Position numbers and translations under genes: made by a program
Source of the DNA: G963668605 sp963668605
Lineage (GTDB): Bacteria; Acidobacteriota; Terriglobia; Bryobacterales; Bryobacteraceae
Length of the DNA stretch: 64,000 nt
Direction of reading: 5' to 3'
NCBI GenBank assembly: GCA_963668605.1
Contig: OY764903.1
Span: 3,782,001 to 3,846,000, forward strand
Notes under the pieces: model-generated
What the model was told of the DNA's origin: nothing
The model's database searches: none
Seen by the model: the letters and a program-made list of their open reading frames with translations, nothing else
Shown: piece by piece, positions 35,983 to 43,660 of the stretch
Position numbering within the stretch: the stretch's first letter is position 1
Layout of the letters: every line of letters begins with the position of its first letter

Positions 35983-36317
35983 CCGTTTTTGCCTTCCTGA
36001 ATCGCCGAGCGCACGACCCGGATCTGCGAGCGGATCAGACCCGAGGCCAAGTTGAAGCGGATCGCGTTTTCCGCCAGCAGGCGTGCTTCCCGGTCGAGAC
36101 TGACATTGTTGCCATCGTTCTTTGTCTTCAGGCCATCCACCTCGACGGGACGCGCGGTGGTTCCTTCGATTTGGCTCATGAATTCGAACTGGAAATCGAG
36201 ATCCTTGGTCTTGTAACCCGGCGTGTCGGCATTCGCAATGTTCGATGCGACGATTTTCTGCCGCGAACTGAGCAGGTTCATGTAGTGTTCGAGATTGGCG
36301 CCGATGAGGTTCAACAT
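35979..36317 (-). CDS. flgB: Flagellar basal-body rod protein FlgB
   Basis: 112 residues. Contains SSRQKIVASNIANADTPGYK, the rod-protein N-terminal signature, and a C-terminal SLDREARLLAENAIRFNLAS segment ending with the usual helix. First gene of the operon. No strong SD precedes ATG 36317, but homology supports the start because the signature sits at the usual distance. Confidence 0.95.
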   Translation of the reverse strand: MLNLIGANLEHYMNLLSSRQKIVASNIANADTPGYKTKDLDFQFEFMSQIEGTTARPVEVDGLKTKNDGNNVSLDREARLLAENAIRFNLASGLIRSQIRVVRSAIQEGKNG

Positions 36318-36329
36318 CAGTCTGTCAGA

Positions 36330-36345
36330 AGCACTTCGGATGCCA
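36330..36345 (-). promoter_or_regulatory. Possible sigma-54 promoter before flgB
   Basis: On the minus strand TGGCATCCGAAGTGCT fits the -24/-12 pattern (GG-N10-GC, with GTGC in place of TTGC). The predicted start would fall only about 2 nt before the flgB ATG, giving an almost leaderless transcript, which counts against it. Confidence 0.35.
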
Positions 36346-36461
36346 GAGGCGGCCGGTGGTTGTTAGGGGGTTGGCTGGGCCTGGAAATTACTGGGAACTG
36401 CCGTATTTTCAATCTATTGGCACGGGCGCCAGGGTGACAAGAATTTGGCGCGCGGCAGAAA

Positions 36462-36875
36462 TCAGTCTTCGTACATCGGCGGATAGGCGTGGCGCATCTC
36501 GTTCGACGTTTCGAGGGCTGTTCCGATTTGGACCAACGGTCCCGTTCCGATACCCGGGCAATAGCTGGCGGCTTTCTTCCAGACGCGCAAGTGCTCTACC
36601 ATCTCCGGCCAGAACGGAAAGAGGCGGCATTGCGTCGGTTTGGCCGGATGGATGGAGCACCCGCCATCGAGGAGAAAGTGGCATTGGGAATTACGGGGCT
36701 TGCGCAGACGGCGAAAATGTTTGGTGCGGTAAACGTACTTCTTTTCAAAAGCGCGCGCGCGCATTCCCAGGTAAGCCGCGGCACGTTTGAGATCCTCTTC
36801 GGTCAGATAAACGAAACCGTGCTGTTCGCAGCAATTCGTGCAACCTGGCTGGCACTGAAATCGGAGGCCATCCAT
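36462..36875 (-). CDS. YkgJ family cysteine cluster protein
   Basis: 137 residues from ATG 36875, preferred because the cysteine cluster then lies at the N-terminus as in the family. Motifs: CQPGCTNCCEQHGFVYLTEE, then CHFLLDGGCSIHPAKPTQCR followed by LFPFWPE and a final CPG. The eight or so cysteines fit the UPF0153/YkgJ (CxxCxxxxCC) putative zinc- or iron-chelating domain. Biochemical role unknown. It lies between the flagellar operon and the histidine kinase gene, same strand as both, but with gaps of 144 and 44 nt. Confidence 0.85.
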   Translation of the reverse strand: MDGLRFQCQPGCTNCCEQHGFVYLTEEDLKRAAAYLGMRARAFEKKYVYRTKHFRRLRKPRNSQCHFLLDGGCSIHPAKPTQCRLFPFWPEMVEHLRVWKKAASYCPGIGTGPLVQIGTALETSNEMRHAYPPMYED

Positions 36876-36919
36876 ACCTATTAGGATACTTGATAGCGGC
36901 CCGGCCGCCGGGAGACCGG

Positions 36920-39058
36920 CTACGACTGCGGCGAAACCGCAGCGGCCAGCCATTTGTGGATGGTGCGCTCGAGATCTTGCAGAGTTGTGGGTTTGCTGAG
37001 GTAGTCGTCCATGCCGGAGGCGATGCATCTTTCGCGGTCGCCAGCCATGGCGTGCGCGGTGAGGGCTACGATTGGCACGTGATGTCCCGGCTCTTCACTG
37101 GCACGAATGTCGTGCGTGGCCTCATAGCCATCCATCTCAGGCATCTGGCAATCCATCAAAACCAGATCGTAAGAGCTTTTTCGAAAGGCTTCGACGGCTT
37201 TGCGTCCATCCGCCACCACATCAACCGTTGCGCCCACTTTCTGGAGCAGCCGTTGGGTAATACGCTGGTTGACGGGATTGTCTTCGGCCAGCAGGACACG
37301 GGCGCCGTTGCAGGATGCCGATTGCGGCACGGTCGTCCCGGAGGCCCCGGCAGCGGCGGCGGCAACGATCGGAGCAGGCTGCTCCGCCGGTTTTGCTTCC
37401 ACGGCAGCCGACAGCAGCGCCAGTTGCTCCTGGGTCGAGAGCTTCTGCAGCACGAGGGTGAACCAGAAGCGGCTACCCTTTCCAAGTTCGCTTTGCACGC
37501 CGATCGAGCCGCCGAGCAACTCCACCAACTGTTTGGAAATCGCCAGCCCCAGGCCGGTACCGCCGTACTTCCGGCTCATCGAATCGTCGGCCTGGACGAA
37601 GCTCTGGAACAGCCGGGTCTGCTGATTCACGCCAATACCGATGCCCGTATCCACGACGCCGATCTCGACCGTCACGGAGTTGCGAGAATCGCTGAGCGTC
37701 CGCAGCGTGACTTCCACACTGCCCTTTTCAGTGAACTTGATGGCATTACCGACCAGATTGGTCAGGATCTGGCGCAGGCGCCCGGAGTCGCCGCTCAGGG
37801 CCAACGGGCCCGCTGGGATCGAAGTTTTCATTTCGAGGCCCTTAGACTGTGCCTGCCGCGCAAACTGCGCGGCTACCTCACGCACCGACGCCGCCAGGTC
37901 GAAGGGCCGGAGTTCCACTGGCAGTTTGCCGGCTTCTATTTTCGAGAGATCCAGAATGTCGTTGATCACACACAGCAGTGAGGCCGCCGACTGCTTTACG
38001 GACTGAGCGTATTCGCGCTGCTCCGGACTCAGCGGCGTGCTCAACAGAAAATCGGTCATCCCCATGACGCCATTCATCGGCGTGCGGATCTCGTGGCTCA
38101 TGTTGGCGAGAAAACGGCTCTTGATCTCGGTGGCCTCGCGCGCGCCGGCCAGCGCATGCTCCAAGTCCTCATTCTTTGCGCGGAGTTGTCCGGCGTACTG
38201 CTCCAGTTTGTGTTCCGCCTGTCTCCGCTCCGTGATGTCGCGGATGATGACGAGCACTTCCTTCCATTGCAGCGGCGTCACGCGGGCCTCAAAATAGCGC
38301 TCGGTGCCCGGCCCAGGCAGGCCGTAGTCCAGCGCGACCAGGTTGCGGCTCTTGACCACTTTGACCGCAGCGTCCTGAACCAACGCGCCGACCGCAGGCG
38401 AGAGTAGCTCCGAAACATGCTTTCCGATGCATTGTCTGGCGACGTTGGCGGGAGCGGCGCCATCCGGCACACGATAGTCGAGAATGAGACCGGACGTGTC
38501 CATGCGCAGGAAGATGTCGGGAAGCGCCTGAAAGATGGCTTTCAGCTCAGAGGTGGCCTGCATGACCTCGTCTTCCTTGCGAGTCCGATCGGTCGCATCG
38601 AGAGACAGGGAGCGCAGTCCCAGGACCTCTCCCTGGCGTCCGACAATCAGGCTCTCCTGGATCTCGAGCGTGAGGATCTCGCCATCCGGCCGCAGGTATT
38701 TTTCCTGGTATGGCAACAAGGAGCACTGGCCATTCAGTCGACGCTGCAAGTCTTCGCGCACACGCGCACGCGCCGAGTCCGGAAACGCTTCGGCGCGATG
38801 CTGACCGACCATATCGGAGGCCCGCAGGCCGCGCAGTTCGCACTCCTTGCGGTTGACAAAGGTGACGATGCCATGGCTGTCGATTTCGTAATAAGCCACG
38901 GGCATATCGCGGAGTAAGCTATGAAACCGTTCTTCTTCTTCGCCCGCCGCACCGTCGCCAGGACCCGAACGAGAGAGCCAGGCGCGGACCAGTATTACGA
39001 ACCAGATCGTTAGTCCGGCTATGCAAAGTGATCCCACAATAGCGAAAGTATCGAACAC
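36920..39058 (-). CDS. Hybrid sensor histidine kinase with two PAS domains and a receiver
   Basis: 712 residues. One N-terminal transmembrane helix (about 5-25), PAS domain about 45-155, second PAS about 170-280, a short coiled coil, HisKA with the phospho-accepting H322 in SHEIRTPMNG, HATPase_c with N-box LTNLVGNAIKF (about 432-442) and G boxes VVDTGIGIG and GGTGLGLAIS, then a Pro/Ala linker and a receiver domain with DD-like acidic pocket LLAEDNP and phosphorylated D636 in LVLMDCQMPEMDG. No separate output regulator is adjacent; phosphate probably passes to an Hpt protein elsewhere. Ligand of the PAS domains unknown. Confidence 0.94.
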   Translation of the reverse strand: MFDTFAIVGSLCIAGLTIWFVILVRAWLSRSGPGDGAAGEEEERFHSLLRDMPVAYYEIDSHGIVTFVNRKECELRGLRASDMVGQHRAEAFPDSARARVREDLQRRLNGQCSLLPYQEKYLRPDGEILTLEIQESLIVGRQGEVLGLRSLSLDATDRTRKEDEVMQATSELKAIFQALPDIFLRMDTSGLILDYRVPDGAAPANVARQCIGKHVSELLSPAVGALVQDAAVKVVKSRNLVALDYGLPGPGTERYFEARVTPLQWKEVLVIIRDITERRQAEHKLEQYAGQLRAKNEDLEHALAGAREATEIKSRFLANMSHEIRTPMNGVMGMTDFLLSTPLSPEQREYAQSVKQSAASLLCVINDILDLSKIEAGKLPVELRPFDLAASVREVAAQFARQAQSKGLEMKTSIPAGPLALSGDSGRLRQILTNLVGNAIKFTEKGSVEVTLRTLSDSRNSVTVEIGVVDTGIGIGVNQQTRLFQSFVQADDSMSRKYGGTGLGLAISKQLVELLGGSIGVQSELGKGSRFWFTLVLQKLSTQEQLALLSAAVEAKPAEQPAPIVAAAAAGASGTTVPQSASCNGARVLLAEDNPVNQRITQRLLQKVGATVDVVADGRKAVEAFRKSSYDLVLMDCQMPEMDGYEATHDIRASEEPGHHVPIVALTAHAMAGDRERCIASGMDDYLSKPTTLQDLERTIHKWLAAAVSPQS

Positions 39059-39123
39059 GCGCGAAGGCCCTCCTTCCGATTTCCTGTAAGTCTATCGGCA
39101 ATCTACCTTACGCGCTTTAGCCC

Positions 39124-41616
39124 TCAAATCGTTGAAGTGTGATTCTTTTGCACCGCCCCGCCGGAAGCATACGGTCCGAACAACTGCGAGCCGGTTGCTG
39201 GCGCGCCCAGCGACGCCCAGCGCACCCGCAGGCTCTCCAGAATTACGGCGGGGCGCATCAATTCTCTTACTGTCGCGCCCGGCATTCCTCGCAGCCAGAA
39301 TCGCAGGGTCTGCCGCCGTGGGAGCGAGGGCACGTTGCGCACCTGAAACAGAAACTGATTCCGTTCGAGGATGCGGCTGACCTCGCCGCCATCATAGCAA
39401 CGCCGGATCGTTGCCCGATGATGATGGCGGACCTGCGACTGGGAGCAGAACAGGTTCACATAACCGTTCCGCCGGGCCACCGCGCCCCACTCGATATCCT
39501 CCCAATAGAAGGGATCGTAACTGTGTGTCGTGGCAGCGAGAATCCGCAGCAGCCTCGTCTGAAACAACGAGCAGCCACCACCGGCGTAAGCCATCTCGCG
39601 GATCACTGGGCCAGTGCCCGGTTCCAATTCCAGAGTCTCGACCATGCCGTTCCGCCAGGAGAAGCGGGTCAGATTGGTCTCGACGCGAAGATCAGCCGGG
39701 TCGTACGGAAAAATCTGTGACCCGATCGCGAAGACATCGCCTCGTCGCGACGGCAGCAGATGCGCCAGCGTATCCGGCTCAACCACCACATCACTATTTA
39801 GTAGATACGTCCAATCCCGCACAGCGTGGGACAATCCACGCTGAACCGCTCTCGAAAACCCCAGCGGTTCCCGGAAGAATAGAAATTGATGGCCGGGATA
39901 TTGCCGCACCAAGCCGCCGTAGCTCTCCGGCTCCGCGCCGTTCACCACAACGATGACTTGCACGGGCTCGACTACCCGAACGGCCGCCGATTGCAGCGCC
40001 TGCAAACACTCGCTGAGCAATTCCGGCGTGCCGCGTTCTGGAATGACGACGCTGAGACCGGGGTCGAACCTAGCCGGAGCGCGCGGAAGCGTTCGCTGGG
40101 GGCGCCACTTTCCAATCGCGATTGCAGCCGCATCGAGCGAGGTAATCAGAGATGCCCAAAGACGGGGCGCCGCGTTGCTCCAGCGCGGATTGCGGTGGCA
40201 AAATGCCTCCCGCGTGGCGGCCTCCCCAGGCACCCCGCCAGCGGCGTCGAATTCCGCGCTTATGAAGCCGAAGCCCAGATGGCGTTGGTCCTTCCCGGCG
40301 CCCGCATCGGCGGGACAGTACGGCGCATCCATTCTGAATTCAACGCTCGACGGCCGCGCCGGCAGGGTGAGGACGATACCGGCGAGTGCAACTTGCGCCG
40401 TCCGGTTTTCGAGCGTAGCTGCAACCGCTCCGTCCTGCAACACTACGAGCCGGCTCAAGTTGTGCGGAGCGGGGGGCGGCGGAATAGCGCCGGTGAGGGT
40501 GACGCTCCGCTCATTTCCGGCCGGGATGAAGAGCAGGCTCCTGCGATGCCCCCAACGGATTTCCTCCTCCGCACTCTCGTGCCAACCCCAGGCAAAGTGC
40601 AGATCGCCAGACAGACCGGACTGAAGAGCCGGCGTCCGCCAGGGGCACGCGTTGCAGAGTGGCTGCCGGCCCTGCGCGTAGTGCGTGCGGAAGCGGACAT
40701 ACCGTTCGCCGGCCCAGATGACCGCCAGATCCTGAGTGCCGGCGTTGCCCATCACCGTTCGCTCATGCACCTCGCAAGGGACCACATCGCCGTTCGAAAG
40801 AATATGGATCGTCTCCCATGGATTCTGCTCACAGGAGGGCGGGGCGCAGGGGGAGCCGGCACTCTCGTGCGGAGCGACGATTTCCGGCCGGGCTACCGTG
40901 ATTTCCACCTCGGGATACTGCCGTTGCGCAGCCGCAACAGACTGCCGAAGTTGTGCTATGAAGGCGGGCCGCAACGCGCCTTCGGAATCCAATTCGGCAT
41001 CGAACGTGTTTGCGATCGGATCGCGCCGGATCACGGGATGGACGGTAATCCGGCCATTTCCAAGCTCTTCGGCGAACTCGGCTAGTCTCGCTATCTGTGA
41101 CAGGTTGGCGGCCATTGCCACAAAGCTGAAGTCAACGGCGGGCTTTGTTTTCCCGATGGCGCGCTTATATCCGGCAAGGGTCCGGAGGTGGGATCGCAAG
41201 TCCGCCAATCGGTCGAGTCCGTAAATCTGGGCGTATTGCGCGGCATCCAGCGTATGAAGAGAGACGGTAAGCCGGTCCAGGCCGGAGTCGACAAGACCAC
41301 GCAGCGTGCGGCTGTGCGCAGTCGCCAACGTTGTAACGAGTTCCACTGAAGCGCCGGCGGTCTTGGAGATCCGAATCGCGTCCAGGAGATGGGGATAATG
41401 GATGGACTCGCCGGAGTAGTTGAGGCGGACGGTAGCAGGATGATCGAGTTGCTCGATGATCCGCTGGAACAGGCCGAACTCCATGTCGGCGCCATTTCCG
41501 CGGACCTCCTGGCGTGAACAGAAGACGCAGCGCAGAGGGCACTTCGAGGTCAACTCGATCCAGGCGATACGAGGCAGCGGAGCATACGGCCACTCAACTA
41601 GTGAGAGCGCATCCAT
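39124..41616 (-). CDS. Radical SAM enzyme fused to a family 2 glycosyltransferase
   Basis: 830 residues from ATG 41616, chosen to avoid overlap with the upstream gene and to place the iron-sulfur motif at the usual distance. Radical SAM domain about 15-240: C26-PLR-C30-VF-C33, then a SPASM-like region with SNGDVVPCEVHE and CNACPW (about 290-340). A middle beta-rich region (about 350-500) follows. The C-terminal GT2 domain starts LSVVIPERGTPELLSECLQA near 530, with LLNSDVVVEPD (metal-site equivalent), YAGGGCSLF and FYWEDIEWGAVARRNGY. Possibly modifies and glycosylates one cell-surface or peptide product. Function unknown; the fusion is the notable point. Confidence 0.85.
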   Translation of the reverse strand: MDALSLVEWPYAPLPRIAWIELTSKCPLRCVFCSRQEVRGNGADMEFGLFQRIIEQLDHPATVRLNYSGESIHYPHLLDAIRISKTAGASVELVTTLATAHSRTLRGLVDSGLDRLTVSLHTLDAAQYAQIYGLDRLADLRSHLRTLAGYKRAIGKTKPAVDFSFVAMAANLSQIARLAEFAEELGNGRITVHPVIRRDPIANTFDAELDSEGALRPAFIAQLRQSVAAAQRQYPEVEITVARPEIVAPHESAGSPCAPPSCEQNPWETIHILSNGDVVPCEVHERTVMGNAGTQDLAVIWAGERYVRFRTHYAQGRQPLCNACPWRTPALQSGLSGDLHFAWGWHESAEEEIRWGHRRSLLFIPAGNERSVTLTGAIPPPPAPHNLSRLVVLQDGAVAATLENRTAQVALAGIVLTLPARPSSVEFRMDAPYCPADAGAGKDQRHLGFGFISAEFDAAGGVPGEAATREAFCHRNPRWSNAAPRLWASLITSLDAAAIAIGKWRPQRTLPRAPARFDPGLSVVIPERGTPELLSECLQALQSAAVRVVEPVQVIVVVNGAEPESYGGLVRQYPGHQFLFFREPLGFSRAVQRGLSHAVRDWTYLLNSDVVVEPDTLAHLLPSRRGDVFAIGSQIFPYDPADLRVETNLTRFSWRNGMVETLELEPGTGPVIREMAYAGGGCSLFQTRLLRILAATTHSYDPFYWEDIEWGAVARRNGYVNLFCSQSQVRHHHRATIRRCYDGGEVSRILERNQFLFQVRNVPSLPRRQTLRFWLRGMPGATVRELMRPAVILESLRVRWASLGAPATGSQLFGPYASGGAVQKNHTSTI

Positions 41617-41647
41617 GTTTTTCCAGTTCCACTCGGCTTGCGCCGTA

Positions 41648-41956
41648 CTACTTCGACTCGGCCGGCGGGCGCTCCAGTCGGACATTCACGGCGTCGAGCG
41701 AGGCATCCGGCGCGCGCGTGGCTTCCACCGAAACGCGGTCGCCCGGTTTAATGGCCTCGCGTTTGATCTTCGTCTTGCCGTCAAAATAGGCCGTCTTCCG
41801 CGTGCAACGAAAATCGAGCGTGTTCGCGTCGGGGCCCTCGATGGTCAGCGTGTTGCGCTCGAAAGAGCGCACGATGCCGGTGAAGTTTGGCAGGATTTGG
41901 CCGAAGGCGGGCAGAAGGAACAGAGCGAGACAGCAGACCAGGAGCGGGAATTTCAC
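41648..41956 (-). CDS. Small exported protein of unknown function
   Basis: 102 residues from GTG 41956 (AGGA about 6 nt upstream), which opens a signal peptide (KFPLLVCCLALFLLPAFGQ). The mature part reads PNFTGIVRSFERNTLTIEGP, LDFRCTRKTAYFDGKTKIKR and GDRVSVEATRAPDASLDAVN: a compact beta-barrel resembling the OB-like DUF5666-type or soluble domains that recur in Acidobacteria. Upstream of the radical SAM gene by 31 nt, likely co-transcribed. Confidence 0.7.
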   Translation of the reverse strand: MKFPLLVCCLALFLLPAFGQILPNFTGIVRSFERNTLTIEGPDANTLDFRCTRKTAYFDGKTKIKREAIKPGDRVSVEATRAPDASLDAVNVRLERPPAESK

Positions 41957-42103
41957 GATGCGGTCCTGGAAGGTGCGGTTTGAAATGTGTTTCAAGTCGT
42001 GCTCATCCGCGCCCGAAGGCGCCAAATTTCAGTCTAGACCGAAACAGCCGATCCGCGCTCTTGGTACACTAAAGGATCGATTCGATCTTTTAGGAGAATT
42101 GCA

Positions 42104-42235
42104 TTGGCAGACGACAAGCTTTTTCAGTCGAAGTATCTCGGTAGCGGCACGTTCCTCATTACGAAGCCGAAGCGCAAGAAGATGAAGGCACGCCAGACGC
42201 GCCTCAAGAACCCACGTTCCGGCTCCCGTAAATAG
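42104..42235 (+). CDS. 43-residue basic protein, possibly ribosome- or RNA-associated
   Basis: TTG 42104 is preceded by TAGGAG at 7 nt. The frame encodes ADDKLFQSKYLGSGTFLITK then PKRKKMKARQTRLKNPRSGS ending RK, stop 42233-42235. Fifteen Lys/Arg in the second half give a strongly basic tail of the kind seen in small ribosomal proteins; no named family was recognised. No hydrophobic segment. The good SD, protein-like composition and 16-nt spacing to the glucarate dehydratase gene support a real gene despite its size. An imperfect hairpin (AAAGGATCGA/TTCGATCTTTT) sits just upstream. Confidence 0.65.
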   Translation: MADDKLFQSKYLGSGTFLITKPKRKKMKARQTRLKNPRSGSRK

Positions 42236-42251
42236 TTCAGCGAGAAAACCC

Positions 42252-43571
42252 ATGCGGATTGTCGATCTGCGCCTGCATCCATTGGCTGTTGCTGATGCGC
42301 CGCTGCGTAGTTCCTACGGGCGTCACGCGCCGTACGCTCTGCGCACGATAGTCGAAGTGGTGTCCGACGATGGACTCGTCGGCATCTCGGAAACCTACGG
42401 CGGGGATGGGCCGCTGGCAGCGCTGGAGGCTGCGCGCAGCCGTGTTGTCGGCATGGACCCGTTCCAGCTCACGCGCTTGTGGCTGCAGTTCGCCGCCGAT
42501 GCGGAAGCGGAATCGGCCGCTGTAGCGGGCGGACGTTCGCAAACGTATCTGGTTCCAGGCGAGAATCCGCTGGACCGCCATACGCGTACGAATGGCGCTA
42601 TTGAAGTTGCTTGTCTCGACCTGATCGGCAAAGCCCTGAATAAGCCATTGTGCGATATAGTGGGCGGCCGGGCGCGCGATGAAGTGGCCTTTTCCGCGTA
42701 CCTGTTTTACAAGCATGGCGGCGGCGGTGGCATTGGCAGCGATGCGCGCGAGGACGAATATGGTGAGTGCCTCGATGTGAAGTCGACCGTGCGGCAGTGC
42801 CGTCAGATGATCGAAAAGTACGGCTTCCGTGAGATCAAGCTCAAAGGCGGGGTGCTCGATCCGGATATCGAAATCGCGACCATCAAGGCGTTGCGCGAAG
42901 AGTTCGGTCCGAAGTATCCGCTGCGCATCGATCCGAATTGTGCGTGGTCTGTGGAGACTTCGGTCATGATCGGCGAGGCGTTGAAAGACGAGTTATCGGA
43001 CGGCGGTTATCTGGAAGATCCGGCGGCGGGCATGGACGGCATGGCGGAAGTCCGCCGACGTCTGCTCGCACTGGGCAACGATACGCCGCTGGCGAGCAAC
43101 GTCGCGGTCACCTGTTTCGCGCATGTGCCCGAAGCCTGGCGCACGGACGCGGTGCAGATCGTGCTTTCCGATCCGCATTACTGGGGCGGCATTCGAAACT
43201 TACAACGTCTGGCGAACCTCTGCGAGACGCTCAACATGGGCGTTTCGATGCACTCCAATAATCATCTGGGCGTGAGCATGATGACGATGGCGCATGCCGC
43301 CGCGGCCGCGCCGCATGTGACCTACGCCTGCGACACGCATTACCCGTGGCAGACCGAACAGGATGAAGTTGTCCAGGGCGGGCGCATCAAGTTCGTGAAT
43401 GGCTGCGTAGTAATTCCCGACAAGCCCGGTCTCGGCGTGGATCTGGATTACGATCAGATCGCACGGCTCGGAGAGATTTACCACAAGCTCCCCTACCGCA
43501 AACGCGACGACGAAGCCGAAATGCAGAAGCACGTCGATCCAAACTGGAAACGCGTGCTTCCGCGCTGGTAG
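42252..43571 (+). CDS. Glucarate dehydratase family enzyme (enolase superfamily)
   Basis: 439 residues, typical for GudD (about 445). N-terminal capping domain, then the TIM barrel with the acid-sugar dehydratase residues: KLKGG (K196, K198), RIDPNCAW (D227, N229), GYLEDPAAG (E255), ASNVAVTCF (N283) and VSMHSNNHLG (H334, H338). Probably dehydrates D-glucarate or L-idarate to 5-keto-4-deoxyglucarate; an acid-sugar relative cannot be excluded. No transporter or aldolase is adjacent; the next gene is a TonB receptor with its own promoter. Confidence 0.9.
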   Translation: MRIVDLRLHPLAVADAPLRSSYGRHAPYALRTIVEVVSDDGLVGISETYGGDGPLAALEAARSRVVGMDPFQLTRLWLQFAADAEAESAAVAGGRSQTYLVPGENPLDRHTRTNGAIEVACLDLIGKALNKPLCDIVGGRARDEVAFSAYLFYKHGGGGGIGSDAREDEYGECLDVKSTVRQCRQMIEKYGFREIKLKGGVLDPDIEIATIKALREEFGPKYPLRIDPNCAWSVETSVMIGEALKDELSDGGYLEDPAAGMDGMAEVRRRLLALGNDTPLASNVAVTCFAHVPEAWRTDAVQIVLSDPHYWGGIRNLQRLANLCETLNMGVSMHSNNHLGVSMMTMAHAAAAAPHVTYACDTHYPWQTEQDEVVQGGRIKFVNGCVVIPDKPGLGVDLDYDQIARLGEIYHKLPYRKRDDEAEMQKHVDPNWKRVLPRW

Positions 43572-43608
43572 TCAGCCGTTCACGACAACCTTTAAGCAAC
43601 TTTTAGCA

Positions 43609-43637
43609 TTGCTCAGGATCCAAGGCGAGGTTATACT
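43609..43637 (+). promoter_or_regulatory. Sigma-70-like promoter for the third TonB receptor
   Basis: TATACT at 43632-43637 with TTGCTC 17 nt upstream (43609-43614), 23 nt before ATG 43661. GGAGGG serves as SD. Confidence 0.5.
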
Positions 43638-43660
43638 GATCTCGCGTGGGAGGGTCTGTC

